Origin: Chrysaora quinquecirrha
Lineage: Eukaryota; Cnidaria; Scyphozoa; Semaeostomeae; Pelagiidae
Assembly (NCBI GenBank): GCA_014526335.1
Contig: JACTAT010000029.1
Location: 1,727,372 to 1,791,371 of the forward strand
Direction of reading: 5' to 3'
Length of the DNA stretch: 64,000 nt
Positions 31,880 to 44,400 of this stretch are shown piece by piece. How positions within the stretch are numbered: the stretch's first letter is position 1; each line of letters opens with the position of its first letter. The position numbers and the translations under genes are program-made. The notes under the pieces were generated by a model. That model saw only the letters and a program-made list of their open reading frames with translations, did not search any database and had not been told where the DNA came from.

Positions 31880-34800
31880 TATTTCTATATTCAGAGCAAA
31901 ATTTGCTAGCGGTGTGACAAATTTATTACAGTGAGTAATTAAACAAAACATTTACAGCACAGTGCCTGCAGTGATTTCAGAATTTTCCTAATAAAATTCC
32001 ACATTATAATTGTTTGCAAACAATATCCAGGATCACTTTTATATAGAAAAACAATTCAAATTATGAAGATGCTAGCCTGTAGAATTTTGCCCCTCTTTCT
32101 AAGCAAGTCTAGTTTTCCTCGTATAAGGTAATAAAAATATTAACAGGCATTCTTGTGCAGTAAGTAGTTACGAAGCAAAACCAACCAAAAGGCTAAGAAG
32201 TTGATAGTGGAGAAAATGCAGTTTACTTCTGCAGTTTGTTTACATTTCTGCTGTAAATTAATGCTCAAAACTTTGAAGAACTATTGAATGTTGGCAATTT
32301 CTCTAGAATTCTTCATTTTATACCGAATGAAAAAATAGGCACTTCTCTGTAATCTCAAAATGTAATAGATGAAAATAACTTATATATTTACCGTGATAGG
32401 CGATACAACTGCTTACATTCGCCTGTTATCCAAGCGAAAAACGACAAACTTTTTCTTTAAAATCGTTTTGGTCTGAATTCTTTAACTGCAGTTTGCAATT
32501 TATATCCTTGCTTTATTTCATATTTTATTCTACGTAGTTAATGGAAATTTTTTTTATCTCAAAAGAATCGCTATATTCTTAAGTTCATCGCTGCTACCGT
32601 TAAGTGCACAAGAATACAAGATGTTTTGGAGCAATGGTCATGCTTGATTGAGCAAACTGGTTCACCGTTGTATTTACTTGCTGGTTTGCTCAGTTATTTG
32701 ATTGATATGAATCTTCTCAAAGGTATATGGTATGTGCTCTGCAGACAAAATACTTTGTGAAATCCACCAAGATATTAAAAACAAAAACGAATTAGCGCTT
32801 TCACCACAAACATCGGAGTTGTTACCAAGACACACAGAAACCCCTAAAACTCCATTTTTCGGGTGGCCTAAAATACTGAAACACTGGAAATTAATCTTAT
32901 ATCTCTTCATAAAAAAACTGTTAGAAGAGTTATCCTTATAGTTAAACAGTTACGTTTCTTAGCGTAGAAATACAATGTTTGGTAGAAGACTTAGTCAAGA
33001 AGAGCCTTTAAAACATTCGATATGCTAAGATTTTTGGTTTGAGTTTTCTCAGAAAGGGATCCTATAATACCTCTAATTATTTAAAAAAGGCTTAAAGGCT
33101 GAACTAAGGCTTAACGCAGGAGTGAAGCCGTCTGGACCACATTTAAACAAGCATTTGGAGACTGTAGTGGCGAAATAATAAATAATCATTCTGAAAAAAT
33201 AACAAAAGAGGAAAACCAGCATATGATTAATTTTAAATAGCGTGTACGTAGTTTTAATTAATAAACCAATTGCTTTTCTTATAAAGAAAACTTACTCTGA
33301 AAGTAATAGCTAGATTGTTTGGTAGTAAGATTCTTAGTTCTTGAAAGAGAGACAACTTTGGCCGTAAATTTTCTGATTTGCCAAAAATGTCAGCAAGCTC
33401 TATAAGCAATTCATTTTCGTAGTGCTTGTACACGAATATTTACATTGTGTCCCTGAAGCAATTATCTTCAGAGAACCATTTATTAAGAAAAACAAGCTGG
33501 GAACTGAGGTTGATCTTAAAAAGATATGCATATCTTTTCAGAAAATATTCAAAAGAGATTAGAATGCTTATGCAAAAACGAACACTGTGTTGTCCTTGAA
33601 TGTTCTCTACTATGGGAGTTTTGAAATATTTGTTTAAAATTGCGACACCTTTATTTTGATAATCATTATATTGATCATATTGCAAAGCAGCTTGAATGTT
33701 GTGCACAAAGATTCTTTGCAGCAACAGTTCTGTTTGCAAACTCAACCCGCAAGTGAATGATCTTTGACATGTTTTCAGAATATGGCCACCCGAAGCGTCA
33801 TTTGATTTTTCGGTGAAACGTGAATATTCTTTGAAAGAAAGGTTTTACGGAAAAATTTTGAAGAAGGTAAAACAAAATGAGTGCTGATCTTTGGCCAGAG
33901 AATTTTGTTTTTTAAAAAGACTGAGGTAAGACACTTTATTCTGTAAATAGCCACAAACGGTATTAGGTATACACCGGAAAGAGTCATTTAGGGTATTAAC
34001 TATATCTTGATATGGATTCATTTCAGAAGTACGATACTGCACTGATTTACTTTGCACTGTTTATATTATCCAAGTTTCTAGAAATATTTGCTGTCGCGGT
34101 GTCGCAAAATTTTCGGGCATTAATTATTGTTTATTAAATCATAAGAGAAATAGACATAAACCAAAGTTTTGCCGAAAATTTATTGCAGCAATGGTTATGT
34201 GCTTAAAATTTGAAAATATGATAATAATAGTACTAATGAGGATATATAAGTATAATAATTACATAAAAAAATGATGATAAAGATAATAGGCCTAATACTA
34301 AAAAGTAAATGCTGGGGGCCCTCTTTCTTAACATCACTTTGGGTGTTGAAATGATAAAGGACCATCAACGGATTTGGTTGCTGAAGATGAACAATGATTA
34401 ACGTGACATTTGAGGGTGGTTAATGCGGAGTTTTTATTCATAATTGTATCATTATTCATGGTGAAATAATGGTTTTGTGTTTAATAATGACAATCTCGCT
34501 GCAAATGAAAATTTTATCAACTTTTTAAACCAACTTGGAACGTCTTTACGTTTTCAATTACTTTTGTAACACTTGATACAAATATAAATTTTTAGTAGAT
34601 TTTGTATTATATAACATTTTTGAACCAATCAAAGTATTTCCGTTTTCCTTGTAACTGACGAAAGAGGCAGAAATTGAATCACTATCACCCTCTTTGAAAG
34701 GGCTTTGAAAACGGCGCATACCATAATATCCTTCCCACTATGACACTTTAGTACTCAATGTGCCCGTAGGTAGTACGACCCCTCAACTAGAAATTCCCCA

Positions 34801-35190
34801 CTTATCTCAAGAAAGGTGCCAGAAAATGAAGTAGCCAAGACGACCAGAAGGGCGAAAGACACCCATACACCTTTCCCTTCTATTCTATTCCCCTTTTCAT
34901 TTTAAACTTCTTACCTATAAGATATATGATTGCTCATTATATCTTACAAGATTCCTGTACATCGTCGTTAAAACCTTTGTAGTTTCTAAGTCTTTTGCGC
35001 AAAGGACTTCTGTTGAAGCCAAACCTAAATACGTCAAGACTTTACCGAAAGTAAATCCTGTGACTTTGCGATAGTTTTTGGAATTTATTTCATTAGAAGA
35101 GAATAATATTCACATCGATAACAATGATCCTCAAATCGTTACATTTTTTTAATTTAGTCAAAGATTTGCAAACTGAGAGTTTCAATACAT
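31880..35190. other. Divergent intergenic region between genes B and E
   Basis: About 3.3 kb without a supported coding exon. It should hold the promoters and leader exons of both genes. Long stop-poor frames at 33440-33745 (-) and 32674-32941 (both strands) show no family or splice support. Confidence 0.4.
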
Positions 35191-35254
35191 TATCATTAAT
35201 AAACCTAATTGTTTTCCTTCATGTCTAAAAAATTGTTTTCATATCATTTCCAGC

Positions 35255-35837
35255 ATGACGAAGCAAAGCTTGGTCTCTATTTTGCTCATCCTAACGGAGC
35301 TATTAGTGCAAGCTGTCACAACAAGTCATCATGCATCCAGAAGACATTTTGGAAATTCAAAACTCCACACGAAAAAGTCAATCATACCACGGCATGAATC
35401 AGATACCAAATACGGTGGACTTTTTAGAGTCATAGAACCATCTGAAGAGATAGATAAAAGATCAAGATTTGGTCAAATTGGAAACACAGCTAATCAACTT
35501 CACGAACTTGAAAGATTTATAGCTGGATATTCGAGGGTAGCTCACAAAAATCTCGCAAAAAATCTGATATATCTAGAGGCAAGAATTCCGATAAAAACAT
35601 CGCCGTCAGCCGTCAAAGAGAAAGCAACGAGAACATTGCTTTGATAAGAAGTATTATAGAAAAGATGTCTAGAAATAAGGATATACAGAATTCAATCGAT
35701 GATGGTCAACATTTTACAAAAAAGCAAAATATTGAGCCAGCTCTGAATACTCAGAAAGAAAACCAGAGTACGGCAAATGAAGTTAGAAAGATTGAAAACC
35801 CAACCACAAGCCTTCGAGATGAGACATCATATGGAAG
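35255..35837 (+). CDS. Gene E exon 1: signal peptide and linker
   Basis: The ATG follows a splice acceptor (atttccag) by one base. The first frame ends at 35644; the continuing frame (SDISRGKNSDKNIAVSRQRE) joins if one base is added in the six-A run at 35557-35562. As read the exon exits in phase 1; with the added base it exits in phase 2, as the stub exon requires. The donor is GTAAAC. Confidence 0.68.
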
Positions 35838-38800
35838 GTAAACTGTTTTGCGGTATTCAGATATTCAATGGCAATGTTTGCAAGCTCGAGTTTAAGCGGT
35901 TTATTTTCTAGAATATTGTCTAGAATATTGTCCTCGAGATCTGTCTAAAATCGCTCTAAAACTCATGGGGTGGGGGGGGGGGGCAAAAAGGCGTTTCCCT
36001 GCATTTGCGAGAGTTTGAAGGGCGTTGTCTGAGAACTTTTTTCCCCAGACCCCCACTACTTTAGACCTGGATACGCCACTAGTTTCTTAGTTTTTAAACT
36101 AAGGGGGGAGAACATTCGGGAAGGTCATCGCGTTTATGAATGTTTTTAAGGCTGTACTGTATTCCTTTTCCTTTTACAATGGCAATGCTTCATTAAAAAT
36201 TGACGTGGACGGCAAAATAGGTCACTGTGCCTTCAAGGATACGCTTGTCTTCTCAATTGAAGACAAAATCTTTAAGTTTGCCACAAGAGTCTGTTGTTCA
36301 AATGTATAAGAATAAGACGATCTCATTCTTGGATAGTTTTATAAAATTTTCAGATGTCTAATCGTTATATTATACTGAATCTTGGGAGATCAAAATTTCT
36401 AAGACTATTCTAGTAGTGATCTAGAATCCTTGTCTTTTTCGCATCGCATGAAAGTAAAAATTCATCTTTTGGTATAATTTCAATTTACAAAACCCGCAAG
36501 AAAAATTTTCTGGTTATCTTCATGGTAAACATTACAAGTTTTTTATCTTCCGAAAAATTAAAAACAGATAGAAGAACTGCGTGTTTTAGGCCGTTTTTAG
36601 GCCATTCTACGGCGACCCGTTCCCGAGCCCTCTCGCCAAGGCTGCCGTCACAGAAGCACGAAAGACTGATCATAAGCTCACTATTATCAAAATACGGGAT
36701 CTATATTTTGTTGCAACAACAATCACTCCCACAATTGGAACCATTTTCCCAATATTTCAGCAACGTTAGCTTACGGCCTAGTAACAACATGTGATCAAAG
36801 AATTTGAGTATAATCTAATCTAGACATGCCCCAAGTCTATTTCTTGATATCCTTCTCCAAAGGACTTTGAGAAATAGACTTGGAGCAACTCTTAATCTAA
36901 TCAGACTAGTAATAAAATAATCCTGTCCTGTTTTCACTCATGAATTTTATATTTTTTTCAGTTCTCCAACAAATCCGGGAATGAGCTGCTCTGATATATT
37001 TCAGAAGTATCCTAATTTTCCATCTGGTGTTTATTGGATAAAATCAGCAGATGGCAAAGAAACAATGAGGGTATGTTAGAATAATATGTTTGCTCTTATA
37101 CAAGCAACACTATTACACATAATAATCACGGCTTATCATGAGAAACGCTTGATATTGATCGAAGCTGCGTTTCGAAAGAGCTCCGTCTCCCATCATCGGG
37201 CAATGAAAATGTTGCTCTTCTTCTATTTGTTGCATTAGTGGGATCAAAAATGGGTGAAACACCTATTTAACATGCACGGATTATAACCGCTAAATATCGT
37301 TGCTATTCTTATGTTAGGTTAAGAAGAAAATTTACCATTTATTTTAATTTATAGAAGTTTAAATAACAAACACGTCCTCACTTTCTAAGTTACGTAAACC
37401 ATCAAAACCATCTTTGTAAACATGAGTCATTTCACAGAAACGTACCGTAATAAGTCGAAAATTGCCCAATTTCAAATAACCCAGTAAAATGGGACTGAAA
37501 TATCTGATGGGTCTGTCCAATAAGATGCCCTAAATCTAACATCTAACTTTATTTCTACAAGTTATCCTACGTTATCCTACCTTATACCTATTACTCACAT
37601 TACCGCTGGAGTTGGTATCACTTGTATTTCTATTTCATGCATTTTATTAATTCAACTAGTCGTATTCTGCTCGTCAAATAAGCTCCCATTAGGCTAATAT
37701 TTTAACAATCACAACTTCTAAAATGAGTTACCCGGCATATTCAAAATACTACCCGAACCCAAAAATTAGACTTAGCGCCTTGTTTTCCCAAGACCAAAGC
37801 TGCAGTATTATGCAAGCACATTCGAATATATACTCTAAAATAATGCTTCATTCTGATTTTTCCTTTTTCATAGATTTATTGACAGGTTAGTTATTATTTA
37901 ACGAAAAAGACTTTAATACTTGAATTTCATGACTTTCATGACGTAGCAGTACCGTTAGAATGGGCGTTTTTTCAGTTACATAGAGCACACTATGAAAATT
38001 TGAACTTATGTTATATGTAGGTAGAATGCGAGAACCAAATTAACCAATCAGAAGGAGAATGCTTAGAATGTGGACCTGAAGAGGAAACAACGGGTAAATA
38101 ATATAAACACTGCTGCAATAAACACTTTCTGGATCCTGATATGACGGGGAAATAAACTATGACAGCATTGTTTTGTTTGCATAAAAAATATAATAAATTT
38201 TCAGTCAATGCACAAAGAATTTAGAAAGTGTTTGTTGACACATGTCGATAAAAACATGGGTTCGTAACAACGAAGAATCTGACGTAATACATTTAAAATG
38301 GAAAACCAAACAATAGAACGCCACGTTCAATTCTTCTGTTGACAGAATCCATGTTTTCATCAAATCATCAAGTGCTCTGCTGATGCAGTCGGAAAAATCA
38401 AAAAACAAAAAACAAGCAACAGGGAACGTTATTATTTTCTTGTTAGATTCACTGCGAAAAAGCGACAGACGGATTTACATATGTAAAACCAGTATTGCAT
38501 TCAGGAAAAGAATGGAAACCAGTCGAGAAAAGCAATAGCACTAAATCCAATCATGCTGGAAAAACGAAATTTCGTAAAGTTGTCCATGCTGTAGTTGGGG
38601 ATCATATGCAAATGGGAGACAACCCACAACTAAAAGAGGAGGATGAACCAGGTAAATTTAAATTTGTTAGGCCGGCAAATTTTGGTTTTCGATAAACTGA
38701 ATACAGAAATTTTGCTATCCGATTATGCAGTCAGCTGGGCATTTGGTCTTTTGATTTATTCTGCTGTCATACTATTATAATAATTTCTGCAAAAATTGAA

Positions 38801-41800
38801 AATCCTATTCTATATTCTCTAAGTGGCTTACTCTTTTTAAAGTGAGAATATCTCAATGAAATACGTCGCTTTACTACACCTTTAACCAGACAATTCCCCG
38901 CTCCCGCTCAATACTCTTTAAGATAATTTATGACATAAACCGTACCGGAGCCAGATTTCCACTAAGCGAAATTCATGGAAAAGAATGAAAAAAAAATCCT
39001 CACGACATACTGAATGCACAATATGCATTTTCCGCTTAATTGTTTGTCGAACTAACTTGACTAATACTCTTATCCTGTCTTTCACATCGGCACTTGAATG
39101 CTGCCATATTTCTGACCTGCAGGCCAAAAAAATGAAAGCCCTTTGATTTCAACTCCTCCGTCCTTTGGTCTGTCCTCTAATTCTCAAAGTGGAATTATGA
39201 ATTAAAACGACGTTACTGTCTGAACTGTTACACGTCCGTCTCTCAGGAAGTTTAGCCCATATTCAGCTCGAATGGAATTCTCGTAAGAATGAAAATATAC
39301 TTAATATCTGCCTTAAAAATTGATAAGCAATATAGAAATACCAATGCTCCTCTTTTCGTCAACAGAAGATCCTGATCAAATAAAATCTGGTATGTGGCCG
39401 TATGATCCCTTGTCGACCTTACTCCGGCTGCAACTAATGGCAGCAATGCGAAAGAAGCTCAGTCAACTAACAAACCTGCACTCAAATCGAATAACAATAA
39501 TTATAACTTGGCAGAAGCACAGAGTAAGACATATTCTGATGAAACTTTTAGTGGGGCAGCAATTTCAGAAAATAAAACGGCAAACAACACTGCAATTACA
39601 GATTCAAATGACAAAGCAACAAGCAATGAAACAGGAGCCTCGAATTCAACAAATGCAACGGTCCAAGGAGTAGGATCTAAAGGGGAAGAAAGGATCAATC
39701 AAACAGATTCTTGGGCTATTGGTGCAAGAGCCAGTGACTCTAAACCATCAGAGAAGACCGATACGTCCTTATCTTCAGAAATTAAATCGACAAAAACACC
39801 AACCGTAGCGAAAGGTGTGACAGCAATGAAACCCACGGGAAAGCAAGCAAAGAAGCCTGACACTCTAGAAGAATATGAAAATGAGAGAAAGAAGGAAGAC
39901 TCAACAACCAACAGCAGCACTATCAAGACAGAGAATTCAAACCTGATTGCGCCAGGAAGGAATGAAAACCTAACGGCTTTGTATCCTTAGCTCCTGGCAC
40001 AAGTTCGTCTGTAGATTATGCTAATTATGGTCTACTTGGAGACATACCCGGTGCTACGACAAGACAAATCGAGCCTACTGCTGCCTTGAGCGAAAAAGAC
40101 AATACTCAAACTCTGAAGAAAAATAGCACCAATCTTGAAACCATTGAAAGAAAAGAAAAAAGTGACAAGTTAAACAAAGCAGATACTGCAAAAGAAAATG
40201 TCAAAGAAAGTTCAACATTGAAACCGGATGACAAAGATAGATCTAAAAATACAACATCAAATGAAAGTCGGGGTCCCTCCTCAGAAAGGAAGAAAGCAGC
40301 AGATAACAGCACCAATGAACCAGAAAAGGAACTGACTAGCAACTCTTCTTCATCTACTAACAAAGAAACAAAATCAATAAACGGAACTTCTGAGGACAAA
40401 CAAAAGGCAAATGCCACTGAAAATAATAATTTTTCATACAACACAAAGACCGAGAATAAAACTGATGAGAGTAAAACTAAGACCAAGCCAAACAAACCAG
40501 CTTCTGACAATGTGTTGAATTCTAAAGCAAGTTATCAGTATATTGAAAATACAACAACGCCTCTTGATAATACAGAATACCATGAAGCACTGGGCAAGAA
40601 TTCAGCAAATACGTCAATCTCTAAAGACAAAGAGAGAAACCCAGACAACTCATCACTGGCGCAAAATTTCTTCCCGCATTCCAAAGCAGCTGAGCCAGAA
40701 AACAAAAAGCCTGGTCAGTTACAATTACCAGCGGAAGCTTCATTACAGAAACAAGTTTCAAGCAGCAATCAAGTAGCCACGGAGATGACAAATTTATCCA
40801 ATATACATCAAATAGTACCTTCAAATCCGATCAATTCAATTCAACCGCTCGCTGCTTTACCTCTGTCACAAGTTTCTTCTGGTAATCCGCAGTTCTTTGT
40901 AAACTCTCCAGCCTTAAAAGAAAACGCAACAACTTTAACAAGTGGTTTGCCTGTAAATCCAGTCACGGGTGATCGCACTTTGAATTCCTCGGTTGCCGTT
41001 GTGGCGTTAAGAGGTGACGAAGGAACCATATCTGACGCTCCATTGAACGGAATACCCACCGCGGACTTTTTGAAAAGCAAAGAAATGCAAAAACATACAC
41101 CGCTGAAGTTTCTTAAAAATATCAATAACAAAAAAATTGAAGATTATGATATTTATGACGTTGGAAGGAAGAAATCTGTCCTTGTACCAATGTCGGAGAA
41201 TTCAAAAAGATCTCACAATACATTTAAAGATCTAGATAAAGCATTGGCGGGAACTAATTTTTCGATTCAAAATGGCGTCAGCACTCAACTTACATTTAAA
41301 TCAAATATCGATGATGAAAATCAAGGAAAAATTGTAAATGAGGAGAAAAGAAGTGTTATTGAAAATGAAATTGCTTTACCAAAGAAGAAGAAATATAAAA
41401 GATCTTGGGAAAAAGAGCTTGCGAAAATCTCAGACTCGCTTCAAGGATCAAATCTTTCAATCCAGAACAATGTTGATTCAAGACTAACTTTTAAATCGCA
41501 TCTACCCCAGGTCAGACTAACCGCAGTACATGAACAAACAGCAAAAGTGAAGAAATCAAATATACTTGGTAAAAGCAAGCAGTCTGCTATATCTGGACAT
41601 ACATTTTACAGAGGCGTCAACTCATCAAAAGATAGTAATAGTAATGATCAAAAGTCCGACCAGAAGCCGGGTTCAGCGAAAGACCCAGCAAAAGATCAGT
41701 CAAGTATTTTAGTCAAAAATGTCTCTAACCATTCAGTTAATGAGGAAAATGTTTTGAAAGCAGTGTTTAACGTGCAAATGCGAAATGAAAGTGAAACGGT

Positions 41801-44225
41801 TTCTAATAATTCAAATTCGATCTCATTGAATGATATTAAGCATCATGAAATTGACCAGAATAATGTTTTACATGCTGTTTTTAATGTCAGAGAAAATTCT
41901 CAAAATAACACGCAAGGCAATACTTTGTCAACTGGATCTTCGAAATCATCTCTAGGTGGTAGTTCTAAGCTTCAGGATCATAGTCAAACTACTGCAAGAG
42001 CGAAGATTGAGCAACAGAAAATCTTATGGCCAAAGCTAAAGCAGAAATCAAAACAACAACTCAAGAAATCTAAAACTGATAACGTTGTACGCAAACGGAA
42101 GAAAAGCGAAGATCAGACCTTGGAAATTAAGAATGCTTCGAAAGTTACTGGTACGGCTTTCAATGTTGCAGTTATTGCAAAGACGGACGTGTCTCTTGGT
42201 GTCGGGAAAACGTCAGGAAAATATCAAATACGGAAAAGCAAGAGCAAAAATCAGGCAGAATCAATTGCAGGAGGAAATTCTAAATCGAAAAGGCTCAGAA
42301 AGCGGCAAAAAAAGAAAAGCTCCAAGAAGTCTAAAAATTCGAGGAGAAAAGATCCTGTGAAAAAGTTTAAAAATTCAAAATTTCAAGGAAGCAATGAAAA
42401 GAGGCTCGCAGGTAAAGTTCCGAGTAGGGACAAAACTTCGCTAAGAAAAGAGAATTTGAAAAATACCAACAACAAAAGAAAAAAGAAAGAGTCTAAAAAA
42501 ATGAAAGGGAAAAATGTTGCAAAATATTCGATGAATAATGAGAATGGAAAAGGGATATCAAAGCAAATATCCCAGCCACAGCTATTTATGAAAAGACAAG
42601 AGGTAACTGTGCAAACAAGCTCCTTTAAGATAAACGCAGGCAATCGTCAGCTCATTCCAACCGAGATTGGCAAAATTGAACCTTCAGAAAGCGAAGGAAA
42701 AGATCAGTCTGACAGAGCAGAGACAATAACAAAGAATTCGAACCAACCAAACAATGATACTTCGGTTGATTCTTCTCATAAGGTCAACACAGGAAGTGCT
42801 TTATACAATGAACCAAGAAATTCAACATCTAATAATAGCACATCAGCAACTTCAAACCAATTTTCTGGAGACAACGCGAGTTTGAATAATAGTAAAGCTA
42901 ATGATTTGGCTCAGCCGGCAAAGCCAGAAGAACAAAGCAAAGTTTTGCAAAACCAAGCGGGGCCAGAAAACGCAAACACCAACTCTACTGTCGGTCACGT
43001 TCAATCACAAGAAAAAATGCCAGATTTGAATCAAATTTTGAATTTTACTGTTGGGTTTCTCAACAAAACATTTCATGAGCACTTTAAAGAAAAGCAGGCG
43101 TCCGGAGACAAAACTGAGAAATCAAACAATGTTGCTAACAACAGCTTGACGCAAGAAGGACATCAAGTAGCTGGAAGCAATAACAATGGCAATCAACGAA
43201 ACAACACGGCAGAAAGCAAACCTTTGCCAATGCCATTAAGTCAAATTGTGAATTCAACAACAAATAATTCAACTTCTGACAAGGGTAACACTACCACCAG
43301 TCCAGTTCTCAACAATTTGAGCAATGCTACTGATAGCGGAGGCATTGCAAATGGAAGTGCTCAGTTATCAAAATCACAAAAAGTTCCAGGTACTGCAAGT
43401 GCGACTGCAGTATCAGATATGATGTCACCCGTAGAGAATTACATATTAAATATGATAAATACCTCTGGTGCAGAGCATTTCGGAAATGGGTCGAGTGGCA
43501 GTGGGAAACGGGATTCTAAGCAAGTAAGTGAAACAGCAAATGAAGACCAAAAACAGAATGGTGGAAATGTTCTAAATGTATTAAATCCTTCGAATTTAGG
43601 TGACATTTCAAAATTGGGTAATCTGCACATTACTTCAAACGAGTACAGCATCAGTTTCACTCCTAAAAGTACGGGCAAAGGTACAACAACAAACGAAAGC
43701 GTCAAAGAAGGACCAAACAGTAAATTGATAAACCCAGCTTCCAAAAAAGGCAAAATCGAAAACTCAACACAAAGCAGGAAACCCACCTCGAAACGTCTAA
43801 AATCAAGTGCACTGGCTAAAATGAAAGATGGAATGAAAAGTAAGAACGCAAGAAATAAGAAAGATGCGTCACAAACTGGTGATAAAATTCAAGTGAACGC
43901 ACAATTTACAACTGCCCATCAATTGCAGAGGATATCTTCTTCCTCAAAAGGTTCAAGTAGCGCATCATCAATAATACCACGAGAAAATTCCAATAACTAT
44001 AAACACAGAGAAAGAAATGATAAAATCAGAAATATTTTACATAAAAAGAACTTGAAAAGCAAAATTGATAAAACAATAGCAAAGAAGACAAATGATCAAC
44101 AAAATTCTAATCAATCAAAACAAGGTAGCAACAGCGCAACAAATGGATTCCCTATCAAGATAGAAGGGAATAAAATAGACTGGGGACCTGTAAGCGAAAA
44201 CTGGCCAAACTTTGGGTTAGGCTGA
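35255..44225 (+). CDS. Gene E: very large secreted Asn/Ser/Lys-rich protein with fibrinogen stub
   Basis: Unrecognised. The exons are 35255-35837, 36962-37070, then 38447-38651 or 38021-38093, then 39366-44225. Signal peptide MTKQSLVSILLILTELLVQA; basic linker with SRR and DKRSR sites; the stub (PGMSCSDIFQKYPNFPSGVY); then a disordered tail of about 1,600 residues, apparently Cys-free and dense in N-x-S/T sequons. Internal repeats: FSIQNGVSTQLTFKS and LSIQNNVDSRLTFKS; ENVLKAVFNV and NNVLHAVFNV. A Lys/Arg-rich centre (RLRKRQKKKSSKKSKNSRRK) follows; the end is DWGPVSENWPNFGLG. Three added bases (near 35557, 39407 and 39965) give 1,920 codons including the stop. Exon phases match gene B. A highly glycosylated, matrix-type protein is inferred. 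Confidence 0.7.
36832..36885. repeat. Short hairpin
   Basis: Inverted arms ccaagtctatttct and agaaatagacttgg are separated by about 26 bp, in gene E intron 1. Confidence 0.5.
36962..37070 (+). CDS. Gene E exon 2: fibrinogen-like stub
   Basis: 109 nt, phase 2 to 0: SPTNPGMSCSDIFQKYPNFP then SGVYWIKSADGKETMR, between atttttttcag and GTATGT. Confidence 0.77.
38021..38093 (+). CDS. Gene E alternative exon 3a (VEC)
   Basis: 73 nt, phase 0 to 1: VECENQINQSEGECLECGPE then EETT, donor GTAAAT. It supplies the second stub cysteine plus two more. It has the same phases as exon 3b, so using both would break the frame. Confidence 0.5.
38447..38651 (+). CDS. Gene E exon 3b (IHC)
   Basis: 205 nt, phase 0 to 1: IHCEKATDGFTYVKPVLHSG, a Lys/His segment and LKEEDEP, donor GTAAAT. 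It supplies the second stub cysteine in place of exon 3a. Confidence 0.62.
39366..44225 (+). CDS. Gene E exon 4: giant terminal exon
   Basis: 4,860 nt, entered in phase 1 after cgtcaacag (EDPDQIKSGMWPYDP). Two frame breaks, near 39407-39409 and 39965-39968, each need one added base; the repaired joins read WPYDPLVDLTPAATNG and GRNEKPNGFVSLAPG. From 40,000 the frame is unbroken to the TGA at 44223-44225. ATTAAA at 44395-44400 is a plausible poly(A) signal. Confidence 0.72.
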
Positions 44226-44394
44226 GACATGAAGGCATAAGATTCTCACGAGGAGCCACGAGGACTATTTCTCAAGTGACGTTTTTGCTCTTAAGAAAAC
44301 ATGCAGAAAAAGAGAGTTTCTAAGAAAATAACTCAGACAATCTACTTGATAGTTCACACTGCTGAAAATTTTGTATCCTTTGCAGTGTCTTATC

Positions 44395-44400
44395 ATTAAA
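44395..44400 (+). terminator. Poly(A) signal candidate of gene E
   Basis: ATTAAA about 170 nt after the stop codon. Confidence 0.4.

Noticed and set aside
15121..39968. Programmed -1 frameshifting at the seven breaks
   Set aside because: None of the sites I checked matches a canonical X-XXY-YYZ slippery heptamer, and gene C exons also need the extra base for splice phase, which ribosomal slippage cannot supply.
40106..40510. - strand frame opposite the gene E tail
   Set aside because: Shadow of the long + strand exon; similar antisense frames at 42383-42643 and 43439-43786 were dropped for the same reason.
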